From an uncultured Acidimicrobiales bacterium (GTDB taxonomy: Bacteria > Actinomycetota > Acidimicrobiia > Acidimicrobiales > SHLQ01), in NCBI GenBank assembly GCA_938002955.1, contig CALLAA010000181.1:1-40260 (forward strand): 40,260 nucleotides of DNA. The letters run 5' to 3'. Every line of letters begins with the position of its first letter. The first letter of the stretch is position 1. Shown here in pieces: positions 34,490 to 40,260 of the stretch. A model generated the notes under the pieces. That model searched no databases. It was given only the letters and a program-made list of their open reading frames with translations, and was not told the DNA's origin. The position numbers and the translations under genes are program-made.

Positions 34490-36712
34490 TCAGCCGACTG
34501 GTTCGACGGTGACGGCGAACCCCGTGAGTTGCGACGTACCCGAAAGCGGGTCGACGACCGTGCTCGGCGTGAGGACGTTGACGTTCACTCCGCCCGCTGC
34601 GCTCGCGACCGCAAGCGCAGTTCCGCTGGCGCCATGCCCCCAACCGTGCGGGATGCACACCACCCCGGGTCGTAACCCATCGTCTACGGCCACCGGAATT
34701 TCTACCGACCCAGCCGACGAGCGCACCCGGGCAATGTCGCCGCCAACGAGCCCCAGGCGATCAGCGTCGGTTGGATGGATCTGCATTGTGCAGCGAGGTT
34801 TACCCTTAACCAAGATCTCGAGATTGTGCATCCAGGAGTTGTTAGAGCGGAGCGTGCGCCGATTGATGAGGCGGAGCGTCGAGGGATCTGGGGCCACGAG
34901 CAACCCGTCCATTCGGGCGATGTCACCCATGAGATCGGGATGCTCAAATTCGGGCCGCCCCGACGGCGTGAGGAGCGCTTCGGGCAACCGCGGTTCGAGA
35001 GCTCCTAGGTCGATTCCGTGCGGGTGCTCGCGAAGGTGCGCGAGCGAGATGCCGTCGGCGAGCCCGAACCAGTCACCGAACGGACCCGATCGCAACATGA
35101 TGTCGAGCAGGCGCTCGGGACCCGCATCGTCGTCGAGGGCACCGACGACGCGTTCCCTATCGAGCCCGTCGGGCGCTGAGGGGGCGCTCAGCGCACCCGA
35201 CACGAGCTGCTCGAAGATCATGGCATCGACGGCCGCAGCGTCGGCGGCCGTACCTTGCGCACCACCGAGAACCGACGCAAGGCGAGCAAGGACTTCCCAT
35301 TCGGGCAGCCCACCATCGTCGAGCGGGAGCACGGGTTCGGAATAATTGGCGACGTTCCGGATCGTGAGATTCCCGAACGCTACGTCGAAGTGCGACTTCT
35401 GCAGGTGGGACGGCGGGGGCAAGATCACGTCGGCGTGGCGAGTGGTCTCGTTGAGGTAGCAATCGACGCTCACCATGAAGTCCAACGACGCAAAGGCTGC
35501 GTCGAGGCGTTCGCTGTCCGGGCACGACAACACCGGGTTACCAGCGACGGTGATCATCGCCGTGATGTTTCGCGTCTCGATCTCTTCGGCCATCACCGCG
35601 ACCGGATACTCGCCGAGCTCGATCGGCATGTGCGAGACCGACGTCTTGCGTCGCCCGAGGGACTGGACTGGCCCATGTGGGCCGCTCCCCCGCGTGTTCT
35701 TTGATCCCGCAGCGTTCTTCGGGAACATTGCCCCGCCGGGAGCGTCCAGGCTGCCGAGAAGCGCGTTGACCACATCGACCAACCAACTCGCGGTTGTACC
35801 AAATGGGGTTACGGTCGTCCCGATACGCGCATACACACACGGCCGTTCGGCATTCGTAAGCTGTACGACGAGATCTCGTATCGCCGCGGATGTGAGCCCC
35901 GTGCCGTCGGCCACCGAATCGGGCGTGAACGCCGAAAGCGCAGCAGCAACCCGTTCGAGGGCTTCGCGATCCTCGTCGACCGGACGGTGTGTTCCTGTAC
36001 TGACAAGTTCGGTGGCGATCGCCGCGAGAAGAAGCACGTCTGCTCCGGGCACGATCGGCAGATGTGTCGTTGCTCGCTGAGCGGTTTTGGTACACGCTGG
36101 GTCGACGACCACCAGCGCTCCGCCGCGTTCGAGCAACGCGTCGATTCGACCCGGCCAGTCGGGTGCGGTGGCGAGCGACCCGTTGCTCACCATTGGATTT
36201 GCCCCGAGCATGACCAACATGTCGGTCCGATCGATGTCGGGAACCGGAATCGTGCCGGAGTGGCCGTAGATCAAGCCGCTCGCGACCTCGCGGGGCCGCT
36301 GATCGACCGTCGATGCCGAAAAGACCTTCTTGGTTCCAAGCCCCACAGTGACCGCCTTGCTGTACAGCAACATGTCGAGCGAGTGGACAACAGGATTGCC
36401 GAGGTAGATGGCTCCCCCGGCCCGTTCGTCGCGATCGAGCACGGGCAGGAGGCCTTCGGCGATTGCTCGATACGCCTCCTCCCATGTAACGGCCACGTGT
36501 GTGCCGTCGCGTTTGACCATCGGTTGACGAAGCCGGTCGGGGTCTTCATGGAATTTGCCAAGCGCTGTGCCCTTGGGACACAAGAACCCCTTCGAGAAGA
36601 CATCGTCACGATCGCCCCGGATTCTGGTGACCGCCCCGCCGTCGACCTCGATCGCCAACCCACAGGTCGCTTCACACAGCGGGCAGGTACGAAAGGACGT
36701 TGAGGAAGCCAT
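34490..36712 (-). CDS. Molybdopterin-dependent oxidoreductase
   Basis: 740 residues, DMSO-reductase superfamily, single-subunit size. The N-terminal 4Fe-4S site is CPLCEATC (Cys10, 13, 17) with a fourth Cys in FLCPKG (near 45). At the usual molybdenum-ligand position the sequence reads FSASTVDQRPREVASG, with no Cys or selenocysteine. This TVDQ-type variant is shared by a group of actinobacterial FdhA/BisC-like proteins of unknown substrate (family recollection). Later parts show GDTDMLVMLGANPM-like (TDMLVMLGANPM), HADVILPPPSHLQKS and the C-terminal cap with RINRRTLRSNNSWMHN-like (LINRRTLRSNNSWMHN) cofactor-binding. No Tat signal, so cytoplasmic. Diverges from tRNA-Val. Confidence 0.92.
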   Translation of the reverse strand: MASSTSFRTCPLCEATCGLAIEVDGGAVTRIRGDRDDVFSKGFLCPKGTALGKFHEDPDRLRQPMVKRDGTHVAVTWEEAYRAIAEGLLPVLDRDERAGGAIYLGNPVVHSLDMLLYSKAVTVGLGTKKVFSASTVDQRPREVASGLIYGHSGTIPVPDIDRTDMLVMLGANPMVSNGSLATAPDWPGRIDALLERGGALVVVDPACTKTAQRATTHLPIVPGADVLLLAAIATELVSTGTHRPVDEDREALERVAAALSAFTPDSVADGTGLTSAAIRDLVVQLTNAERPCVYARIGTTVTPFGTTASWLVDVVNALLGSLDAPGGAMFPKNAAGSKNTRGSGPHGPVQSLGRRKTSVSHMPIELGEYPVAVMAEEIETRNITAMITVAGNPVLSCPDSERLDAAFASLDFMVSVDCYLNETTRHADVILPPPSHLQKSHFDVAFGNLTIRNVANYSEPVLPLDDGGLPEWEVLARLASVLGGAQGTAADAAAVDAMIFEQLVSGALSAPSAPDGLDRERVVGALDDDAGPERLLDIMLRSGPFGDWFGLADGISLAHLREHPHGIDLGALEPRLPEALLTPSGRPEFEHPDLMGDIARMDGLLVAPDPSTLRLINRRTLRSNNSWMHNLEILVKGKPRCTMQIHPTDADRLGLVGGDIARVRSSAGSVEIPVAVDDGLRPGVVCIPHGWGHGASGTALAVASAAGGVNVNVLTPSTVVDPLSGTSQLTGFAVTVEPVG

Positions 36713-36760
36713 GGTTCAGCTTTGCACAACTTTGCGTGTCGCATCTCGACGAGGCAGTGC

Positions 36761-36766
36761 TATCCT
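36761..36766 (+). promoter_or_regulatory. Possible -10 box of tRNA-Val
   Basis: TATCCT lies 11 nt before the first tRNA base, a suitable place for a -10 element. No convincing -35 box at normal spacing is seen. Confidence 0.4.
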
Positions 36767-36777
36767 GATCGACCTTC

Positions 36778-36851
36778 GGGCCGTTAACTCAGTTGGCTAG
36801 AGTGCCACCTCGACATGGTGGAAGTCACAGGTTCAAGTCCTGTACGGCCCA
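36778..36851 (+). tRNA. tRNA-Val (GAC)
   Basis: The cloverleaf folds completely: acceptor GGGCCGT/ACGGCCC, D stem ACTC/GAGT, anticodon stem CCACC/GGTGG, T arm ACAGG/CCTGT with loop TTCAAGT, discriminator A. The 7-base anticodon loop is TCGACAT, giving GAC (Val) with C instead of the nearly universal T at position 33. CCA is not encoded. From base 36807 onward the gene also forms the left 47-bp repeat of an inserted element. Confidence 0.88.
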
Positions 36852-36853
36852 CG
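36807..36853 (+). repeat. attL-like 47-bp direct repeat (tRNA 3' part)
   Basis: Identical over 47 bp to 38579-38625. It covers the anticodon arm, variable loop, T arm and acceptor 3' strand of tRNA-Val plus two bases. Flanking sequences on both sides differ, so the repeat ends are sharp, as for an integrase crossover duplication. Confidence 0.93.
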
Positions 36854-36905
36854 CTGAAAAATCAACACTTTACTGGTTGAATTCGCTCGAAATCATCGAG
36901 TCTGT

Positions 36906-36941
36906 GACATATCCAAAGCGGCGATATGTCATCAATATGTC
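36906..36941. promoter_or_regulatory. Left ATATGTC motif cluster
   Basis: ATATGTC occurs at 36924-36930 and 36935-36941, and inverted (GACATAT) at 36906-36912, starting 53 bp inside the left repeat. A palindrome CGCGTAG-TAG-CTACGCG follows at 36948-36964. With the matching cluster at the right end these look like arm-type recombinase or accessory-factor sites. Confidence 0.55.
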
Positions 36942-37001
36942 GAGATTCGCGTAGTAGCTACGCGCTCAAATCTCACTCTCGGTTGAGATATGAACCCGTG
37001 A

Positions 37002-37019
37002 ATGGTGGAAGTCACAGGT
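37002..37019 (+). repeat. Internal 18-bp copy of the tRNA-Val anticodon/T-arm sequence
   Basis: ATGGTGGAAGTCACAGGT is identical to tRNA bases 36814-36831; flanking bases differ. It lies inside the element, 148 bp after the left repeat. It is too long for chance and suggests a remnant junction from an earlier insertion or deletion at the same site. Confidence 0.85.
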
Positions 37020-37070
37020 GGAGGTTCGTAGCTAGCGAGCCTTCGATGGGCATTGCTGCAAGCCGCCTGG

Positions 37071-38315
37071 CTAGAACAAGCTAGGTGGACCCTCAGGGTC
37101 TGGCCGTGGAGCGACCTGTCGACGCGTGAATTGTGCGAGAAGAGGGACTGCGAGCGAGTACTCTCCGTGACGACTTTTGTAGACGAGCCCCTTGGTGATG
37201 AGTTGTTGGAAGACCTGGCTTAAGTTGCTCGGACTGAAGCCCGAATCCAGAACTACCTTGGACTTCGCAGCGACATCCTGAATCGAAAAGTAGTCAGGGT
37301 CTCCTTCAAGGGCCGCGATTGCCGTGAGTGCGTCGCGTTGTCGTTCCGTAAGAATGTTCCAGCGGCCGGCGAAGAAGTCTTCGTCTAGCTTGGAAACGAC
37401 AGGACCGAGCGGAACCTCGCCGAGATCTTCCCCACGGTTATGACGGCCAACCCATACGTCGAAGACCTCGCGACAGAAGAACTGAACAAAGTATGGGTAT
37501 CCGCTTGATTCTTGCCAGATCGACTCAATGGATGGGTCGTTGAACTGTACGGCTGTGTCCTGGGTCGGCTTCAGAATAGCCTCTCGTGTCTCGCTGCTGC
37601 TCAGAGTGCCAAGCGTTTGAACAGTAAACATGCGCTCGGAATAAGTCCTTGACTCGACAAGCTTGGAATAGAGCGTGGGGAGTCCGGTAAGGACGAGCAT
37701 CATCAGGACGTCGGAATCCGACCGCTGAATCGATTGGAAGACTTCGAGAAGTAGAGCGATCGGCAACTCGGTTCGATCACTATGGTCTTGTAGATTCTGA
37801 GCCTCGTCGTACGCGAAGACGATTCCTCTCACACCCGAGCCTGTCAAAGTCGATTGAACTGCTCTCAGGACGGCCTTTATCTTGTCCGAAGGCAATCCGG
37901 GCGTTTCGTCGTAGAAGCTGTGGAGGTCTGCGTACGAGAGTCGATGAGTTGTCTTCGTCGCCTCAGAACCGAACCCAACGGGGATTCGCGTCTCCTCTCC
38001 GAGAACAACTCCGCTCAATGCGGCCGCTAAGTCGGTCATCAGCCTGACGCAGAGGTTCTCCTCGGTGTGGGTTGATCGCTCCGAAATGTCTGCCCCCACC
38101 CACAACCAGCGGGCCTCTGACGCTATCGGGTGGTAGTCCTCCAAGAGTACGGTCTTACCGACGCCGCGTAGCCCTGTGAGAATGAGATTCTCAGTTACCG
38201 GTTGTTGTTCCAGAAGCTTCGCAAATTGCTCTTTCTCCTCCATTCGGCCAGCAAGAAAGGGAGGGCGATGCCCTGCCCCCGGGCGGTAGGGATTCGTCAT
38301 CTTCTCAGTAACCAT
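37071..38315 (-). CDS. AAA/STAND-like ATPase with C-terminal winged helix
   Basis: 414 residues from ATG at 38315; ATG at 38300 (MTNPYRPGAGHRPPFLAGR) matches the family start as well and neither has a good ribosome site. NPYRPGAGHRPPFLAGR is the N-terminal signature of a family of stand-alone predicted ATPases (COG1672/AAA_16-like). Walker A is GLRGVGKT (48-55), Walker B IVFAYDEAQ (Asp170, Glu171), and a sensor-like strand LVLTGLPTL follows. The last 100 residues resemble a winged helix (LTERQRDALTAIAAL). Function unknown. As the only cargo of a tRNA-inserted element it could be a defence, maintenance or regulatory gene; nothing in the sequence decides. Confidence 0.85.
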   Translation of the reverse strand: MVTEKMTNPYRPGAGHRPPFLAGRMEEKEQFAKLLEQQPVTENLILTGLRGVGKTVLLEDYHPIASEARWLWVGADISERSTHTEENLCVRLMTDLAAALSGVVLGEETRIPVGFGSEATKTTHRLSYADLHSFYDETPGLPSDKIKAVLRAVQSTLTGSGVRGIVFAYDEAQNLQDHSDRTELPIALLLEVFQSIQRSDSDVLMMLVLTGLPTLYSKLVESRTYSERMFTVQTLGTLSSSETREAILKPTQDTAVQFNDPSIESIWQESSGYPYFVQFFCREVFDVWVGRHNRGEDLGEVPLGPVVSKLDEDFFAGRWNILTERQRDALTAIAALEGDPDYFSIQDVAAKSKVVLDSGFSPSNLSQVFQQLITKGLVYKSRHGEYSLAVPLLAQFTRRQVAPRPDPEGPPSLF

Positions 38316-38578
38316 ACCTCTACGGTATTTCTTCTAAATTTAGATTGCAACCTAAATTTAGGAGAATACGAATGCGGCTTAGGTCTGGGTGTCTGGCCAT
38401 ATGTCATTTCGGGACGAAAAATATGTCCGAAATATGTCCAAAAGCGCGGTTCAGCATCACGAAACAAGCGGCGCCTAGCGCTCGATCGTGAGTCCCAAGT
38501 GTCCAAAAATCATTAATTTCTCAATCGAAATGTTACGATTCAAAATGCCGATTGGATAGTCTCGAAACTTGTAGGTTT
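38316..38578. promoter_or_regulatory. AT-rich upstream region of the ATPase with twin palindromes
   Basis: The palindrome CTAAATTTAG occurs at 38334-38343 and 38352-38361, centres 18 bp apart, 19-46 bp before the ATPase start. This is a likely operator or promoter for autoregulation. Further out, ATATGTC occurs at 38399-38405, 38421-38427 and 38432-38438. The remainder to 38578 is AT-rich with no credible gene. Confidence 0.6.
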
Positions 38579-38625
38579 ACCTCGACATGGTGGAAGTCAC
38601 AGGTTCAAGTCCTGTACGGCCCACG
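38579..38625 (+). repeat. attR-like 47-bp direct repeat
   Basis: Exact copy of tRNA-Val bases 36807-36853. It cannot form a tRNA because the 5' half is missing. If the element brought its own 3' end to restore the tRNA, this copy is the displaced original chromosomal end; the terminator 28 bp downstream supports that. Confidence 0.93.
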
Positions 38626-38652
38626 TATCGAACTTCGTTCGAACGAGAAGAT

Positions 38653-38686
38653 AATCGGCTCCTCCGGGAGCCGATTTGTCGTTTTC
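38653..38686 (+). terminator. Terminator hairpin, probably of the original tRNA-Val unit
   Basis: AATCGGCTCC (38653-38662) pairs perfectly with GGAGCCGATT (38667-38676) around TCCG, followed by TGTCGTTTT. It lies 28 bp after the displaced tRNA end. It may also serve the minus-strand gene ending at 38699. Confidence 0.8.
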
Positions 38687-38698
38687 GCCGCCGTGCGG

Positions 38699-39811
38699 TC
38701 AGTCGAGTGCGTCGCCCTGATCTGCGGCAGCAGCTCCGACCATGACGATCGCGGCGACGAGCTCCACGTAAATGCCAATCCCGAGGCCACTCGCGTTGAT
38801 CGCAGCGAGTCCGACGACCACCACACCAACCAGGCCCGCAACGATTGCTGTGGCCTTTGGGAGAACGTGTCGAAAGCCAACGAAGATCGGGCCGGCCATG
38901 GCCGAGCCCACGACCCCTGCGAGGATCGTGGCGGTGCCGTCGCCGCGGACCCATCCAGTCTCGGCAATTGGGTCGATGGTCCACTCGAGGAATGTGCCGA
39001 TGATCATGGCGATACCGGAGATGAACAGCAGTGAGGCGAGGACGCGATCCTTGGTCGATGCGACCTGTAACGGCACGCTCGGCACATGGACGAGAGCGGT
39101 CGATGGTCGTAGCGCCGGTTCAGCGGTTACCGGCGCGGGCGTTAGCCTTACACCGGTCGGCACATCGAGCTCGAGTTCGGTACGCCCTGGGACGCTCGGC
39201 TTTCGAGCTGGGGCGTTCACCACCGAAGGTGGCACCGTTCGATCGAAGACCGGGCGCTCTGGTGGGTTCACGAAGTCGGGTGATGCGACGGAGAATGCCC
39301 GTGACGGCTTTGGGCGACCGAGGTCCTGGGGAATGGAACGCTCGGGCGCGAGCGAGGTCCCTCGCTGCACCGCCGCTGGCTTCGTCTCGACGCCACTTCC
39401 GTCAGGGCCCGTCGAGATGTCGCTCACCCTCGCTGAGGTGCTCTCTGCGGCTCGCTGCTGAGCCTCGACCTGTTCGGCTACGAGCTGCGCTTCACGCTCT
39501 TGGGCCGCGAGCTGCTCGGCAGCCTCCTGGCGTTGTCGTTCGACCTGCTCGAGGTGATCGGACAGCTCCTGGCCGGAGATCTCTGCGGTCTCATCGAGCT
39601 GCGCTGATCGTGAGATCACCATCTCGCTAAACGTGCTTGTCGAGGTCGTTTCGGTGTCGTCGTTGTTGTGGATGCCTACCGCTGGGAAGTCCGACGGTGG
39701 CTTCGCTACGGCGTGCTGGTTCCGATAGTTGATATCGGGGTGGCGTTCCGGCGGGTACCACTTGCCGTCAGAGGCCATCCACCAGCCAGGCCCTTGAAAG
39801 ACGTCACTCAT
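38699..39811 (-). CDS. DUF2510-type membrane protein with coiled coil
   Basis: 370 residues from ATG at 39811. The N-terminus GPGWWMASDGKWYPPERHP is a DUF2510-like motif common in actinobacterial membrane proteins. A Gln/Glu/Ala coiled coil follows (about 85-125), then a long Pro/Ser-rich disordered stretch, then four hydrophobic helices in the last 120 residues (starting VLASLLFISGIAMIIGTFLEW). No enzyme motif is seen. The longer frame to 40000 reads through tRNA-Cys and is rejected. It starts 63 nt after tRNA-Cys on the same strand. Function unknown; membrane location is clear. Confidence 0.8.
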   Translation of the reverse strand: MSDVFQGPGWWMASDGKWYPPERHPDINYRNQHAVAKPPSDFPAVGIHNNDDTETTSTSTFSEMVISRSAQLDETAEISGQELSDHLEQVERQRQEAAEQLAAQEREAQLVAEQVEAQQRAAESTSARVSDISTGPDGSGVETKPAAVQRGTSLAPERSIPQDLGRPKPSRAFSVASPDFVNPPERPVFDRTVPPSVVNAPARKPSVPGRTELELDVPTGVRLTPAPVTAEPALRPSTALVHVPSVPLQVASTKDRVLASLLFISGIAMIIGTFLEWTIDPIAETGWVRGDGTATILAGVVGSAMAGPIFVGFRHVLPKATAIVAGLVGVVVVGLAAINASGLGIGIYVELVAAIVMVGAAAADQGDALD

Positions 39812-39874
39812 CGTTCCAGGACCATTCTGCTCGGAGCGTGGTGTGGTGTCGTCATAGCAAGAACTCGTAAGTAG

Positions 39875-39949
39875 AGCGCCGGGCGGGATTTGAACCCGCG
39901 ACTGTACGGCTTTGCAGGCCGTTCCCTTGGGCCGCTCGGGCACCGACGC
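39875..39949 (-). tRNA. tRNA-Cys (GCA)
   Basis: On the minus strand the acceptor GCGTCGG pairs with CCGGCGC (one G-T wobble), D stem CCC/GGG, anticodon stem ACGGC/GCCGT with loop CTGCAAA giving anticodon GCA, T arm GCGGG/CCCGC. The discriminator is T, the expected identity base for tRNA-Cys. CCA is not encoded. Confidence 0.93.
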
Positions 39950-39994
39950 ACGGCTGCTAAGAATAGCGGAAGTCCCCGGGCTTGCGTCGCGAAA

Positions 39995-40260
39995 GCACAA
40001 GGGTTGTGGCGGAGCGCCGGGACGATTGTGGCGGACCGCCAGGAGCGTTTTGGCCCCCTAGGGCCAAAAGGCGGGAAGTGAGGAGGCGCCACAGGCCAGC
40101 ACAGGGTTGTGGCGGACCGCCAGGAGCGTTTTGGCCCCCTAGGGCCAAAAGGCGGGAAGTGAGGAGGCGCCACAGGCCAGCACAGGGTTATGGCGGACCG
40201 CCAGGAGCGTTTTGGCCCCCTAGGGCCAAAAGGCGGGAAGTGAGGAGGCGCCACAGGCCA
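39995..40260. repeat. 81-bp tandem repeat array with internal palindromes
   Basis: Units at 40026-40106, 40107-40187 and 40188-40260 (73 bp, cut by the window edge) are almost identical; one G-to-A change is seen at 40190. A degenerate partial unit lies at about 39995-40025. Each unit contains TGGCGG-A-CCGCCA and TTTTGGCCC-CCTA-GGGCCAAAA, which can form hairpins. There are no unique spacers, so this is not CRISPR. Reading frames through it exist only because 81 is a multiple of three. It appears to be non-coding; the array continues beyond the right edge. Confidence 0.9.

Larger units (their letters stand above)
36854..38625. mobile_element. Small integrated element at tRNA-Val, no integrase
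   Basis: About 1.77 kb between and including the right 47-bp repeat. The content is visibly AT-richer than the flanks, especially 38320-38580. The only convincing gene is the ATPase at 37071-38315. Neither strand contains a frame long enough for an integrase, excisionase or replicase. ATATGTC motifs cluster inside both ends, and an 18-bp third copy of the tRNA sequence sits at 37002-37019. The structure fits a decayed or trans-mobilised tRNA-targeted island. Site-specific integration is inferred from the repeats; the enzyme is not in the window. Confidence 0.8.

Noticed and set aside
36854-37070. Search for a small gene between the tRNA and the ATPase
   Set aside because: Only motifs, a palindrome and the 18-bp tRNA fragment are seen; no credible reading frame.
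38202-38516. 104-codon plus-strand frame (and a 69-codon minus frame) in the element
   Set aside because: Overlaps the ATPase start and palindromes; no ribosome site and no recognisable domain, not an excisionase or integrase.
39812-40000. Upstream extension of the DUF2510-type gene
   Set aside because: Translates tRNA-Cys sequence; the domain start and Met are at 39811.
39808-40254. Frame encoding 27-residue repeats across the 81-bp array and tRNA-Cys
   Set aside because: Open only because the unit length is a multiple of three; it reads through tRNA-Cys and has no start context or family match.

Overview
The window looks like chromosomal DNA of a high-GC actinobacterium, most likely of the Acidimicrobiia (Ilumatobacter-like) lineage. 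This is inferred from protein content: a CvnA-like sensor kinase, DivIVA-type and DUF2510-type proteins, a menaquinone pathway, GTG/TTG starts and tightly overlapping genes. No rRNA or marker gene is present to fix the taxon.

Left part (1-14190): on the minus strand lie a sensor kinase whose repeat-rich tail runs off the left edge, then gltD and gltB (NADPH glutamate synthase). On the plus strand follows an M18 aminopeptidase. Next is a minus-strand operon of 5-formyltetrahydrofolate cyclo-ligase, trkA and two different trkH genes, all overlapping. Divergent from it is a membrane pyrophosphatase (hppA) of the K+-dependent sequence type, ending in a strong terminator.

Middle (16500-24100): a small unknown gene; a two-gene set of a degenerate GGDEF protein and a membrane GGDEF-EAL protein; and on the minus strand a DivIVA-like gene followed by psuK and psuG (pseudouridine catabolism). 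Then come an LCP cell-wall ligase and an M23 peptidase.

Menaquinone/envelope part (24100-33600): menD-menH-menC on plus, three tandem paralogous coiled-coil/VanY peptidases on minus, and menB on plus. The peptidases therefore sit inside the men cluster.

Right part (33600-40260): an alpha/beta hydrolase and a molybdopterin oxidoreductase on minus, then tRNA-Val(GAC). Inserted at the 3' half of this tRNA is a small (~1.8 kb) AT-richer element bounded by 47-bp direct repeats. It carries one AAA/STAND-like ATPase, no integrase, and three ATATGTC motifs near each end. This is the most unusual object in the window. After it come the terminator hairpin probably belonging to the original tRNA, a DUF2510-type membrane protein, tRNA-Cys(GCA), and an 81-bp tandem repeat array running off the right edge.
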